The notes: generated by a model not told the origin, from the letters alone. Shown: positions 18,665 through 27,817, counted from the first letter of the stretch. The stretch is 64,000 nt of DNA from Symploca sp. SIO2C1 (GCA_010692635.1 JAAHGL010000003.1:1-64000), one strand, 5' to 3'. A program made the numbers and translations.

Positions 18665-19654
18665 TTAAATTCCCAAAAACTTTTCCAATAATTGTTGGTT
18701 GGTAAATTTTGGTTGTTGGTAACTTCGAGATTGCAGGTATTTTCCAGTCAAATCCATTAAGCCATTAATATTTTCTGTACTAGCATTATCTATTTGATCT
18801 AGTTCAAGTTTGGGCTCAAGACGTAAATAACGTCCACAATGGCGATCAGTTTCAATGTCCGGCTCACTCATTACCTGCCTAGTGATGTAGTTATGAATAT
18901 CAGAGGAGGCATCAAACATCACCTCAATTAATCTCCCTTCCCATCCCCAGTTAGCTAATCCCCAGAAACCTGCCTTCTTCCAGGGAATGGGACGAGATGC
19001 ATCTCCGGTACCAATTGAGAGTACTGAGATTTCCTCAATTGGGTGTTGTAACCGGATGGCTTCAGCAATAGCACAGGCAGAAGGATTAGTGGCTCCCATA
19101 CCACCATCAATTGCAGAGTAACTCCTACCTTGAGTATTCAGCAAATGAGCAGGGAAATAGGTTGGAGCAGATGCAGAACAGACACAAGCTTCCCATAAAC
19201 AAACATCACCATACTTTTCCTTCCAGCTTTTAAAGACAATCGGCTTTCTAGCTAGGGTGTCGTAGGAGACAATTATTAACTTGAGGAAATCAGGGATATC
19301 AGAGAGCTTGTTTACAGTACCAAACTGCTCTTGCATCACTTCAATTAGACCCTGATCAGAAAACTTAGGAGCTGAGATACCATACTTAAAGAGTAATTTC
19401 AGTCGTTTTAAGGAAAAGCGACTTTGATAAGGGAAGATATTTTTTCCTTTCTCTTGATAGAGTCTGATAATCTGTTGGGATGTGCTTCCAGTAGCAATAG
19501 CCGTCGCTAGAAGTGAGCCGGTGGAAGTACCTGCAATCAAATCAAAATACTGATTTAAAGGCTGATTAATAAGTTTTTCTACTTCCGCTAGGATTACTGC
19601 CGAAATTATGCCTCGAATCCCGCCGCCATCTAAGCTCAAAATGCGATAACTCAA
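18665..19654 (-). CDS. Patatin-like phospholipase
   Basis: 329 residues. The oxyanion motif DGGGIRG (residues 9-15), the nucleophile motif GTSTGS (residues 43-48, Ser45) and the catalytic Asp in AIDGGMGATNPS (near 183) are all present, so the lipid acyl hydrolase should be active. The protein is about the size of bacterial patatins used in lipid turnover and in CBASS defence; no cyclic-nucleotide synthase is adjacent, so a defence role is not supported. It follows a histidine kinase gene on the same strand after 47 bases. Confidence 0.93.
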   Translation of the reverse strand: MSYRILSLDGGGIRGIISAVILAEVEKLINQPLNQYFDLIAGTSTGSLLATAIATGSTSQQIIRLYQEKGKNIFPYQSRFSLKRLKLLFKYGISAPKFSDQGLIEVMQEQFGTVNKLSDIPDFLKLIIVSYDTLARKPIVFKSWKEKYGDVCLWEACVCSASAPTYFPAHLLNTQGRSYSAIDGGMGATNPSACAIAEAIRLQHPIEEISVLSIGTGDASRPIPWKKAGFWGLANWGWEGRLIEVMFDASSDIHNYITRQVMSEPDIETDRHCGRYLRLEPKLELDQIDNASTENINGLMDLTGKYLQSRSYQQPKFTNQQLLEKFLGI

Positions 19655-19701
19655 GGGTACTTTGCTCCCAAAAACTCTGCATTATCATAAATTCTCTAAT
19701 T

Positions 19702-21039
19702 TTAAACAATTTCTCGTGGTAAGAAAATAATAAATTCAGTGTAGGCTCCCAGTTCACTTTTTACTTTAATTTTTCCTTGATGCTGACCAACTATAATATC
19801 ATGAGTCATGGATAAACCTAGTCCTGTACCTTCTCCTGTGGGCTTGGTGGTAAAAAATGGTTCAAAAATTTTATCTAGTAACTCAGGTGGTATACCTTGA
19901 CCATTATCCCGAATGCGGACTTCTACTCCCTTATTTAAGTTGTTTGTCTTGATGGTAAGCAATGGCTCAAATTTCTGAGACATTGCTTTCTTTTTGCTAT
20001 TGGCAGCATAGCAAGCATTATTAATGAGATTGATAAATCCTCTACTGAGAGATTGGGGAATTATCTCTAGCTGCTCAACTGAGTCATCGTAATCGGTTTC
20101 TATCTGAATACTAAATTTATTCACAGTTGCTCGAAAACTCTTCACCGCAAATTGTACTGATTCAGCCAATAAAACATTAAGCTCAGTTGATTGTCGTTTA
20201 CTACTTTCCTGTCTAGCATGCATCAACATACTGCTAATAATATTATCAGCTCTTTGTCCTTGTTGATTGATAGAATTAACACTTTCCTCAATATCAGTTA
20301 AAATTTCTCTGACAGTTACCAATTCTGATTCAGGTAAAGCTTTGAATTTTTGGTCCATTTCTGGCATTAATTCTTGGCATAAGTCAGCAGCAATAACGGC
20401 AAAGTTATTAATCAGGTTGAGAGGATTTTTGAGTTCATGGGCAATCCCAGCAGTTAAAGAACCTAGAGAAGCAAGCTTTTCTTTGGCAATAATCTGTTTT
20501 TGAGCCGCTTTTAGCTGGGTTAGCGTCTTTTTCAACTCCCTTTCAGCTTCCATTCGCTGTTCAATTTCTTTTTTGAGAACTATATTTTGCTCCTCCAAAG
20601 CTTTAGTTAAGTTGCGCAGCTGCAAATGGGTTCTAACTCTGGCTAATACTTCCTCTTGCTGAAAGGGTTTCGTAATGTAATCTACTGCTCCTATTGATAA
20701 CCCTTTGACCTTATCCATCGGATCACTGAGCGCCGTCATAAAAATCACCGGAATGTCTTGGGTTGAAGCAGAATCCTTTAGCAGTTGACAGGTTTCAAAT
20801 CCATCAACTCCTGGCATGATAACATCCAATAAAATCAAATCTGGTGGGTTATATTTAACCTGTTCAATCGCACTTTCGCCATCCGTTTCGATAGCAACAG
20901 TAAAACCAGCACCCTTCAATGCTTCTGATAGTACTGATAAGTTGGTGGGAGTATCATCAACAACTAAAATTAGACCAGTTTCTGGATTTTGAACCACTTT
21001 TGTATTTTCCCTGTTCAATAATTGCTCAAAATTTATCAA
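19702..21039 (-). CDS. Response regulator-histidine kinase hybrid (REC-HisKA-HATPase)
   Basis: 445 residues: a receiver domain (Asp72 in LILLDVIMPG, TKPF lysine), a coiled-coil linker (about 145-190), a phospho-acceptor segment SLTAGIAHELKNPLN (His201), then a HATPase with NACYA(A) (N box), RIRDNGQGIPPE (G1), FTTKPTGEGTGLGLSM (G2). No membrane segment, so cytosolic. A receiver-first layout suggests it receives phosphate from another kinase. Directly upstream is an H-NOX remnant, the typical sensor partner of such kinases. Confidence 0.95.
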   Translation of the reverse strand: MINFEQLLNRENTKVVQNPETGLILVVDDTPTNLSVLSEALKGAGFTVAIETDGESAIEQVKYNPPDLILLDVIMPGVDGFETCQLLKDSASTQDIPVIFMTALSDPMDKVKGLSIGAVDYITKPFQQEEVLARVRTHLQLRNLTKALEEQNIVLKKEIEQRMEAERELKKTLTQLKAAQKQIIAKEKLASLGSLTAGIAHELKNPLNLINNFAVIAADLCQELMPEMDQKFKALPESELVTVREILTDIEESVNSINQQGQRADNIISSMLMHARQESSKRQSTELNVLLAESVQFAVKSFRATVNKFSIQIETDYDDSVEQLEIIPQSLSRGFINLINNACYAANSKKKAMSQKFEPLLTIKTNNLNKGVEVRIRDNGQGIPPELLDKIFEPFFTTKPTGEGTGLGLSMTHDIIVGQHQGKIKVKSELGAYTEFIIFLPREIV

Positions 21040-21126
21040 CTATAAGTATTATTTTGTTATTAAGTCAGATGTAAATTAATTGGTATCTATAGATGTCAAA
21101 GCCGATAGGTTTGAGTAAGTTGACTG

Positions 21127-21309
21127 CTACTGCTGAATTTTGATGGCACTCATCGCGTTTCTTGATGGTATCAAAATCAACTTGATGCCAGTATGAACAT
21201 TATCAAAATTTTCCATGAACCCTGGCAGATCGTTGCCACCCATGTCCATAATCTCGCCATAACCTTCCTTAGCTGTGTATTGTACCCAATATTCTCCAAA
21301 AGCTTGCAT
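21127..21309 (-). pseudogene. H-NOX (heme nitric-oxide/oxygen sensor) gene remnant
   Basis: The first ~45 residues match the heme-proximal part of H-NOX: QAFGEYWVQYTAKEGYGEIM, then LPGFMENFDNVHTG, where the His is the heme ligand (the NLDNLH motif). The usual ~100 residues before it (helical bundle) and the domain after it are absent, and after VHTG the sequence becomes unrelated and stops. It is therefore a relic of a ~180-residue gene. It lies 88 bases upstream of the REC-histidine kinase gene, the arrangement of H-NOX/HnoK operons. It is followed on the same strand by kinase and upstream by a GGDEF gene. Confidence 0.75.
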
Positions 21310-21628
21310 AAAATTTGATACTTAATCCCGGCTAGTCATAACAAATCCCGGTTAGACACGCCGTTTATCTTAAACTGAGATCTTGCACTGCTAATGATTG
21401 GTGACATTGCCAGAGTGAGGAAAGTCAGCCTCCATGTGTAGGGTGTGTTAGCGTAGCGTAAGGCACCTTTTGCATTCTTCATTCTGCATTCTGTATTTTT
21501 AATTCTCTACACATAGCTCCGGTGGGGCAGCACGAAGAAGTAAAATAAAAGCTCGTGAAATGTCCGACGGGTTGCCGGGAGTCAACGAGAAGACCGCGCT
21601 ATAGCCATAGGGTTAGCGACGGGAGCTG

Positions 21629-23026
21629 TCACTTGAGCTCTCTAATGATTACGCGATCGCCTCCTTCCGACTTTGCCTGGGTAAGTGCTTCTTTTGCTGC
21701 TGCCATCAGCATGGCTGAGGAAGAATCTGACTGAGGAACCATGCTAGCAACACCAAAACTCAATGTCACGTAATTATTCACAGTTGAACCAACATGGGTA
21801 AGCTTGAGTTGCTTGAGCCGCGCACGTATTTTCTGAGCTAACCACATCCCACCGGTAACCCTAATATTTGGCAAAACTACTACAAACTCCTCTCCACTGT
21901 AGCGAGCTAAGAAGTTTTCTGGACACTCAACTACTTGACGGATAGCACAAGCAACTTTTTGCAAACAATCATTTCCAGCCTGATAACCATAAATTTGATT
22001 GAAAGCTTTGAAAAAGTCGAGATCACACAAAATCAAGGATATCGGAGCCTCTCCTCCTGCCAACTTATTCCACTCTCGCTCGAAGTAATTATCAAAGTAG
22101 TGTCGATTAGCAACTTTGGTTAAATTATCAATCGAGGCAGCGGACTGCAATTCTCGCTGAGCTACTGCTACAGCTTGGTAAGATTCTCTCTTCTGGGTGC
22201 TCATGCTTACCTTAGCTACTAATGTTTTAGGCAAGTTAACTTCCCGTTGTTGAAGTGGGATATCTACTTGTTGGTGCTTAGTAATATTCTGAAAAACGAT
22301 GATGCTCCCTACAATCTCACCATTGCTATTTCTGATAAGGGCAGCTGTTTCATTAATCGGTATTTTTTGACCATTTTTGGTCAGCAATAAGCAAGAATTA
22401 GGAAATTTGACATCTCTTCCTCTTGGCATTCCCTCTACCAGCGGATTCTCAATCTCTTCATGGGTTTCTGGGTTAATGAGGGTTAAGACTTGACTGATAT
22501 TTTTACCTATAGCTTTTTTTTGACGCCAGCCAGTGAGGGATGCTGCTGCTAAATTAATAAAAGTAATATAGCCCCTATAATCAGTGGCAATAATCGGGTC
22601 TCTAATACTAGTTAAAGTATTAACCAGCTGTTGTTTGGTCTCTTCTAAACACTTCTCTATGTGATGTTGGCGTAGGGCAATTGCGATGGTTGTATGTAAT
22701 TGTTTTTCTTGAAAAGGTTTAATAAGATAACCAAAGGGATTCGTATTAAGTGCCCGTTTTAATGTATCTTCATCTGAATGAGCTGTGAGATAAATTACAG
22801 GAATATCATAGCGATCGCGAATTTCTCTAGCGGCAGCTATGCCATCAAAATTGTCTTCTAGCTGAATATCCATTAAGACCAAATCTGGTTTGATAGCAGC
22901 TGGAACTTGAATTGCTTCCATTCCAGAAGTTACACTAGCTATAATGTTATGCCCTAACTTCTCTAATGCTTCTTGAATGTGCCAAGCAACAATCATTTCA
23001 TTTTCGACAATTAATATTTTGGCCAT
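21629..23026 (-). CDS. REC-PAS-GGDEF response regulator (diguanylate cyclase)
   Basis: 465 residues. The receiver domain (Asp53 in LVLMDIQL) has the FGYLIKPF signature; a PAS domain follows (about 135-250, ATDYRGYITFINLAAASLTGW). The GGDEF domain (about 300-462) has DLDFFKAFN for metal binding and an active-site loop ARYSGEEFVVVLP, i.e. SGEEF, a variant usually still active. It should make cyclic-di-GMP in response to phosphorylation and a PAS input. No EAL domain. It belongs to the signalling island with two histidine kinases. Confidence 0.95.
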   Translation of the reverse strand: MAKILIVENEMIVAWHIQEALEKLGHNIIASVTSGMEAIQVPAAIKPDLVLMDIQLEDNFDGIAAAREIRDRYDIPVIYLTAHSDEDTLKRALNTNPFGYLIKPFQEKQLHTTIAIALRQHHIEKCLEETKQQLVNTLTSIRDPIIATDYRGYITFINLAAASLTGWRQKKAIGKNISQVLTLINPETHEEIENPLVEGMPRGRDVKFPNSCLLLTKNGQKIPINETAALIRNSNGEIVGSIIVFQNITKHQQVDIPLQQREVNLPKTLVAKVSMSTQKRESYQAVAVAQRELQSAASIDNLTKVANRHYFDNYFEREWNKLAGGEAPISLILCDLDFFKAFNQIYGYQAGNDCLQKVACAIRQVVECPENFLARYSGEEFVVVLPNIRVTGGMWLAQKIRARLKQLKLTHVGSTVNNYVTLSFGVASMVPQSDSSSAMLMAAAKEALTQAKSEGGDRVIIRELK

Positions 23027-23100
23027 GATTTATCAATGGATAATTGATAATTGATAATTGATAATTGATAATTGGTTAATTTGGTCTAAGACCTCTTCAT

Positions 23101-23203
23101 TTATGAAGAAAACAAAAAGAAAATATTTTCCTGATTGTCAATCCTCTTCTTTCAAGGAGAGGTAATTATCCATTATCCATTGTTCATTATCAATTGTTGA
23201 ACA
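23101..23203. repeat. Dispersed repeat, direct copy of 52467-52566
   Basis: The segment from atgaagaaaa through ttttcctgattgtcaatc and aaggagaggtaattatcc to a run of attatcca/ttgttc units is nearly identical to 52467-52566. Just before it lies a tandem ttgataa block (23038-23077). There is no gene in this stretch. Confidence 0.7.
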
Positions 23204-23299
23204 GCTGGATTGTTTCCCAAGGAATGAAAGCCTCTCTGCTCCATTTTTCATTCCCATTTTTTATTTTTCAAATTAGCCAATTTAGTTGTTATTTCAAAA

Positions 23300-24304
23300 C
23301 TAAATAATAAATTTAATCTTAAAGACTGCTACTTCTTCTTGGTTCACTTCAATAGTGCCTTTGAGTTGTTTAACTAACGTCATGACTAGCCTAAGTCCCA
23401 TGGATTGAGTGTTTTGTAGATCTAAGTCTACCGGTAGGTTCTGACTGCTGTTACCAACCCTAAGGATGATTTGACTATTGGGGCTCCGTTCAATTTTTAG
23501 GGAAATTTCACCTTGATTGCAGGTCATAAAACTATGTTTTAAGGCATTGGTAATCAGTTCATTGATGATCAATCCACAAGGAATAGCTTTATCAAGATTA
23601 ATGAAGATATCTGTTGGCGCACTAATTCTCAAGGCAATATTACTCGGTTGTACGTTATAGATGCTGAACAAGTTAGTTGCCAGATTATGTACATACTCAG
23701 TAAAGTTAATTTTGGTAAGCTCACCAGAACGAGACAAACTCTCGTGTACCAGTGCCATTGATTCAACTCGGTTGCGACTTTCCTGAAGAATGGCATGCAC
23801 CTGAGGGTCATTGCTTCTGTTGGCTTGTAAGTAAAGTAGGCTAGAAACAATTTGTAAGTTATTTTTTACCCGATGGTGAATTTCCTCAACCAAGATTTCT
23901 TGTTCTTGTAAGGATGTCCGTAGTTGTTCTGGTGTTTGCTGGCTTTGCGTAGTTTGTCGATCGGTTTTACTAATGTCTTCAATTCCTGGAGTCGCTTGCT
24001 CAAAGTTAGTGCAGTCACCTTCGTCATACTCCTGTGGAGTTTCCGCCACTGGCTTAGATTTTCTTACCTCAGTTTGCAGTTGCTTACTAACTCTCTGTAA
24101 CTCGGCTGTCTGTTGCCAAAATTTGTACTCTAATTGCTCCTGTGCTATCTCCAGCACTTCTAAACTAGTATGGAGTTCTGCAAAAGTTTGTGCTAGCCAT
24201 TCTGCTTGCTCCTGCGTGTGAGGTAACTCGTTGAGCCATTGATACACTGTTCTCAGGCGAGTGCGCAGATCTTCTGTCGCTTGAGCTAACTGGTTCTCTA
24301 TCAT
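23300..24304 (-). CDS. HisKA_2-type cytosolic histidine kinase
   Basis: 334 residues from the ATG encoding MIENQLAQ. N-terminal helices (about 1-75) form a probable coiled coil, then a Gln-rich linker. The HisKA_2 dimerisation segment EEIHHRVKNNLQIVSSLL (His143/144) is followed by the HATPase (NELITNALKHSF). No sensor domain or membrane span is visible. This class of kinase often works with a response regulator on the same strand; the REC-PAS-GGDEF gene follows directly. An open frame extends 55 codons further upstream but lies in a miniature element and repeats (24436-24559), so I reject that start. Confidence 0.93.
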   Translation of the reverse strand: MIENQLAQATEDLRTRLRTVYQWLNELPHTQEQAEWLAQTFAELHTSLEVLEIAQEQLEYKFWQQTAELQRVSKQLQTEVRKSKPVAETPQEYDEGDCTNFEQATPGIEDISKTDRQTTQSQQTPEQLRTSLQEQEILVEEIHHRVKNNLQIVSSLLYLQANRSNDPQVHAILQESRNRVESMALVHESLSRSGELTKINFTEYVHNLATNLFSIYNVQPSNIALRISAPTDIFINLDKAIPCGLIINELITNALKHSFMTCNQGEISLKIERSPNSQIILRVGNSSQNLPVDLDLQNTQSMGLRLVMTLVKQLKGTIEVNQEEVAVFKIKFII

Positions 24305-24435
24305 GATATAGCGTTTCTCATTTGGATGAGATACAAAGTTCTTGGTTGTTGGGAATGAGGAATAGGGAATAGGTGGTGAAAGTTGGATGTACTTCACCGA
24401 AAGCGGCGGGAAGCCCATTCCTTTAGGGATGGGAG

Positions 24436-24559
24436 GGGTGAGCGAAATTAGGGAAGGAATTTCTAGCAAAGTATCCTCTCAAATCATTATTTCTCCTTTG
24501 TTTACCTATCTCCCCATCTCCCCATTTCCCTATCTCCCCAACCTTTTTTTCGCTCACCC
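24436..24559. mobile_element. 124-bp miniature element with 9-bp target duplication, copy 1
   Basis: Ends GGGTGAGCGAAA and TTTTTTTCGCTCACCC are inverted repeats, and the flanks GGATGGGAG (24427-24435 and 24560-24568) match exactly. The interior (tcatta...ctcctttgtttacc) matches 50037-50160 in the opposite orientation. It has no gene. It overlaps the false upstream extension of the HisKA_2 kinase frame. Confidence 0.9.
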
Positions 24560-24760
24560 GGATGGGAGGGATAGCCGCCCGCCGCTTGGTTGGCAAGTTA
24601 TTTGTTATTTGTACAAACTAACAACAAATAACACTTGCATCCCCCGTGCTATCTTCCGAGGGATGAGTTAAGCTTTGCGAGAACTGCTATAAATATCTTG
24701 AATCATCTGGGTATCTTAAAATGATTTGACAATCCCCGGTTTGATGAACGAAAAATTTAT

Positions 24761-25756
24761 TTAGTTTCCAGCAAAAACTGTCTGGGGAGCCAGTAATAGC
24801 CCTCCTTCTGAAGGAATCACCTGACCAATACCCAAAAACTTTCCGGTTTTACTATGATCTGCTTGCAGCAGCGCTTCGCTACCGCACCAAGCTTCGCTTT
24901 TTTGGTGAACCCGTACTATATGAGATTTGGAATTATTAGATGATAGTTCGATACCCTCGACAGCTGTCTCATCACTCTCTAATATCTCCTCTTGCCAAGG
25001 AATACGCTGTCCTTGACACCAGCGATGAGCGATTGTTGCTGGTAAGATGACTGCCGGTAAATGCTGTAGTGGTGTTGCTGGTGATACTGGCTCAAATGTT
25101 CCTTGCTGTAGCTGCTGTGTCAGTTCTTCCAATGTCAAGCTCTCTGCAAGCTGGAAGCTACTGCTTTGGATACGAGTCAGAGAAGCTAATGTGCCACCAG
25201 TATCAAGAGAAACTCCCAAATCACGAGCGATTGCGCGAATATAGGTTCCAGCACCACAGGCAATTTCCACCTCTAGTTCCGGAAACTCCCCCGGATGCCA
25301 AGCCAACACTTTTAACTGATATACTTCCACTGTCCGCTCTGGCACTTCGGCAGTTTTCCCAGCTCTGGCTAACTCATACAGTCGTTTTCCTTTGACCTGA
25401 ATCGCACTGTACATTGGTGGTATTTGCTGAATTTTGCCCTCAAACTGTTTAAGGTAAGGCAAAACTTTCTCTAACGTCAATCCAGCAGCTGAGTGAGTAG
25501 CGATAACTTCTCCTTCCAAATCATCTGTAGTTGTCTTCACTCCTAATCGAATAGTTGCAGTATATGCTTTATCCTGGGGGAGATACTGCAACAACTTGGT
25601 TGCCTTCCCCAAGGCAATTGGTAAAACACCAGTAGCAGCCGGATCTAAAGTTCCCCCATGGCCTACCCGCTTCAAGTGCAGAATACCTCGCACTTTGGCA
25701 ACGCAATCATGGGAAGTCCACCCCGCTGGTTTGTTGAGATTCAAAAATCCTTCCAT
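24761..25756 (-). CDS. truB: tRNA pseudouridine(55) synthase TruB
   Basis: 331 residues from [17 protein letters not shown]. The catalytic motif [15 protein letters not shown] (Asp) is near residue 40, followed by motifs of the family ([28 protein letters not shown]). A C-terminal PUA-like part is present. It isomerises U55 in the T loop of all tRNAs. An ATG 15 codons upstream is in frame but does not match the usual N-terminus. Alone, AT-rich region upstream. Confidence 0.95.
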   Translation of the reverse strand: MEGFLNLNKPAGWTSHDCVAKVRGILHLKRVGHGGTLDPAATGVLPIALGKATKLLQYLPQDKAYTATIRLGVKTTTDDLEGEVIATHSAAGLTLEKVLPYLKQFEGKIQQIPPMYSAIQVKGKRLYELARAGKTAEVPERTVEVYQLKVLAWHPGEFPELEVEIACGAGTYIRAIARDLGVSLDTGGTLASLTRIQSSSFQLAESLTLEELTQQLQQGTFEPVSPATPLQHLPAVILPATIAHRWCQGQRIPWQEEILESDETAVEGIELSSNNSKSHIVRVHQKSEAWCGSEALLQADHSKTGKFLGIGQVIPSEGGLLLAPQTVFAGN

Positions 25757-25859
25757 AAATGAATCACTCCCAGTAATTGCACCAAAAAGATTAAGCAACA
25801 TCCTTAACAGACAAATTTGAGGACGTTGCTTACTAAGAAATTTATATCATGTTCTGTTG

Positions 25860-26282
25860 CTTATTTAATGTATTTATGCCCTAAGATAGATGTAGAGATA
25901 AGTATTATTTGTAATTAAAATAGCATTTATGGTTTGTTAAGAAATACTAAGGAATGGAAACGACCACCGATTTTTGTTCATGAATTTTGCTTCCTGAAAT
26001 GTTTAATTTAAAATCCAGTTTACTACCCCCTTTATTTATCACTATAAAGTGACTTTAAATATAGCACTTGAACCATTGATTCAAGATTGGTTATGAAAGC
26101 GGATTTAGTATAAGCTAAGAGTTTTATATACTTTTTTTATATATTGAATTAATTAAAGATTAGGTAAACAACAGCTCTATCCCTTGCAATCGGTCAAAAA
26201 ACTAAGCTAATTTGTATTTAGCTTGATAGGCAGTAATGACTAATCAGCTAAACAGATAGTTTCCGGTAAAACAAAAAAAATT
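25860..26282. promoter_or_regulatory. AT-rich leader region of the RiPP cluster
   Basis: 420 bases without a gene between divergent truB and the PqqD-like gene. It is much more AT-rich than its surroundings, and it must hold the promoter for the cluster. I see no unambiguous -35/-10 pair, operator or riboswitch. Stretches such as tatatacttttttttatatatt near 26125-26150 could be promoter or AT-hook-like targets. Confidence 0.4.
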
Positions 26283-26588
26283 ATGAGTTTGGATTGCACG
26301 ATTTCAAAATCTTCAATTGTAGTAGTAACTAAAGAGCAAGTATCTTCAGAGCTCAATGGAGAAGCAGTAATACTTGATATGAAATCTGGTACTTACTATG
26401 GTCTAAATTCTATCGGTGCTAGTATCTGGAATTTGCTCCAGCAACCCAAAAGCGTCGCAGAAATTCGGGATTCTTTATTAGCAGAATATGAGGTTGAGCC
26501 AGAGCAATGCGATCGCGAACTGTTGGCACTACTCCAAGACCTAGGAACAAAAGGGTTAATTGAGATCAAAGATGAGACGGTTGCGTAA
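26283..26588 (+). CDS. PqqD-like RiPP recognition element (lasso B1-type)
   Basis: 101 residues, a complete stand-alone PqqD/RRE fold: an N-terminal beta hairpin (AVILDMKSGTYYGLNSIGASIWNLL is the family core around residues 28-52), then helices with EYEV...ELLALLQDLGTKGLIEI. Such proteins bind a leader peptide and deliver it to a modifying enzyme. The next gene overlaps it by 17 bases and encodes the B2 protease, so this pair is the usual lasso B1/B2 arrangement. It is the first gene of the RiPP cluster. Confidence 0.92.
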   Translation: MSLDCTISKSSIVVVTKEQVSSELNGEAVILDMKSGTYYGLNSIGASIWNLLQQPKSVAEIRDSLLAEYEVEPEQCDRELLALLQDLGTKGLIEIKDETVA

Positions 26589-27015
26589 ATTTATATACCT
26601 AAGTGCGAGCGAACGGCAACTTCTGATAAAAACTTTCGTCTTACTGGGATTCATTAGATTAGGGCTCTTGCTACTACCATTTCGTACCTTGCATCAGCAA
26701 CTAGTAAACATGAGTCAACCATACTCCACATCCCCAAAAGTTGCTACTTCTAGCATTGACGAAATTGTTTGGGCTGTAGATATTAGCACTCACTATACCC
26801 CTGGTGGTGCCAAATGTTTAGCTCGCGCTTTGACTACCCAGTTTCTGATGACTCGGCACGGTTACTCCCCGGAACTCTGCATCGGGGTTGCCAAAGGAGA
26901 AGCAGGAAAGCTTGAGGCTCATGCTTGGGTCAAAAGTCAAGGAGAAGTGGTAATTGGTCATTTAGGAAACCTTTCTCGCTTTACCTTACTTCCCTCTATA
27001 GAAAAGGGCAAGTAG
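26572..27015 (+). CDS. Lasso-type B2 leader peptidase (transglutaminase fold)
   Basis: 147 residues from the ATG (MRRLRKFIYL). N-terminal hydrophobic helix (about 20-38), then the transglutaminase-like catalytic part: CLARAL carries the Cys nucleophile (Cys82), and EAHAWVKSQGEVVIG carries the His (His117). I cannot assign the third catalytic residue with confidence. B2 enzymes cut the leader from a lasso precursor once B1 has bound it. The start overlaps the B1 gene by 17 bases (translational coupling). Four precursor genes follow 220 bases downstream. Confidence 0.92.
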   Translation: MRRLRKFIYLSASERQLLIKTFVLLGFIRLGLLLLPFRTLHQQLVNMSQPYSTSPKVATSSIDEIVWAVDISTHYTPGGAKCLARALTTQFLMTRHGYSPELCIGVAKGEAGKLEAHAWVKSQGEVVIGHLGNLSRFTLLPSIEKGK

Positions 27016-27150
27016 ATACCAAAGCCAGGTTAGATATTCTCTTGATCTAAAAAGAGCAAAGAGCAGGGAGAGTGTCGGGAGACACAGGGACACGGAAAGC
27101 AATTCCCAATTCCCAATTCCCAATTCCCAATTCCCAAAGAGTGTTATCTA

Positions 27151-27205
27151 CCTTTAAATTATGTGAATTTCTTATTTAAGCACTTATCTATGAGTGCATT
27201 CAGCT
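27151..27205 (+). repeat. Duplicated leader block (partner at 27651-27705)
   Basis: About 50 bases (aattatgtgaatttctt, then aagcacttatctatgagtgcattca) are repeated before the first and the second precursor gene. Within it gcactta...gagtgc can pair as a short hairpin. It marks the left edge of a duplicated unit containing leader, precursor gene and 3' hairpin. It probably acts in the 5' untranslated region. Confidence 0.7.
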
Positions 27206-27239
27206 GATGCTGAATTGTTGTTTACCTGGAGAATAAAAA

Positions 27240-27461
27240 ATGCTGAAGAGTTGGAATACCCCTCAATTGAGCGTTCAAGGTTCTGTTGAGCAACTAACCC
27301 AACAAGGTCCTGTGGATGTTTCCTCTGGTATGCCCCCTCGCGGTGGACGCGGTGGACGCGGTGGACGCGGTGGACGCGGTGGACGCGGTGGACGCGGTGG
27401 CCGTGGCGGTCGCGGTGGACGCGGTGGACGCGGTGGCCGTGGCGGCCGTGGTGCTCTCTAA
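27240..27461 (+). CDS. RiPP precursor 1: lasso-like leader, 12 Gly-Gly-Arg repeats
   Basis: 73 residues: leader MLKSWNTPQLSVQGSVEQLT (1-20), short core QQGPVDVSSGMPPR, then twelve perfect GGR repeats and a terminal GAL. The leader has the lasso pattern W/Y-x-x-P-x-L ... G ... L-T. It lacks four residues found in copies 2-4 before VDVSSGMPPR, so Asp sits only 4-5 residues from any plausible cleavage point and could not close a 7- to 9-residue lasso ring. Ribosome-binding site ggag 8 bases before the ATG. Codons within the GGR repeats vary between synonyms (ggtggacgc, ggtggccgt, ggcggtcgc). Confidence 0.88.
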   Translation: MLKSWNTPQLSVQGSVEQLTQQGPVDVSSGMPPRGGRGGRGGRGGRGGRGGRGGRGGRGGRGGRGGRGGRGAL

Positions 27462-27610
27462 GAAACATTGACGGAGAGTTAACCTCTCTCAACTAGTAGT
27501 TCGTCGTATTAGTTTTGAGAGCAATCTAAATCCAGAAAACCTATTCCTATGGTGATTTTGGGTATAGATGACCCCTGATAATTAATCCGACAGACTATTA
27601 GAACCACCTA

Positions 27611-27643
27611 AGGAGTGTACCTAGCTGCAACTAGGTACCTCCC
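27611..27643 (+). terminator. Hairpin after precursor 1
   Basis: ggag-tgtacctag (27612-27624) pairs with ctaggtac-ctcc (27631-27642) around a ctgcaa loop. No T-run follows, so it may be a terminator of the factor-independent type only weakly, or an RNA-stabilising structure. A near-copy after precursor 4 keeps the fold through a G-U pair. Confidence 0.55.
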
Positions 27644-27712
27644 CTAACTAACCTTAAATTATGTGAATTTCTTATTTAAGCACTTATCTATGAGTGCATT
27701 CAACCTGAGCTG

Positions 27713-27817
27713 ATACCAAATCCGCTTTACCAAGGGTCTATTAAAAAAAATCAAAGCCTTTGTCTGGAAAAGATTTGGTGATTTTGATAAGTACCCCACA
27801 ATAACCGGATTTGGTAT
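27713..27817. mobile_element. 105-bp miniature element with ATACCAAATCCG termini
   Basis: The ends ATACCAAATCCG and CGGATTTGGTAT are a perfect 12-base inverted repeat. The element interrupts the duplicated leader block, splitting sequence that is continuous before precursor 1 (gctgaattgttgtttac). TGA or TA flanks both sides, compatible with a short target duplication. It lies 28 bases before the start of precursor 2, so it is within the likely leader RNA of that gene. Confidence 0.88.

Noticed and set aside
18665-19654. Patatin as a CBASS effector
   Set aside because: No cyclic-nucleotide synthase or HORMA/TRIP13 gene is nearby; the flanking genes are a Uma2 protein and a histidine kinase.
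24305-24469. N-terminal extension of the HisKA_2 kinase
   Set aside because: Composed of the 9-bp-duplication element and neighbouring repeat; the MIENQLAQ start has normal coding character.
27184-27492. Antisense frame across the GGR repeats of precursor 1 (His/Arg/Val-rich)
   Set aside because: It is a shadow of the 9-bp repeat; the sense strand has the ribosome-binding site, the leader homology and three paralogues.
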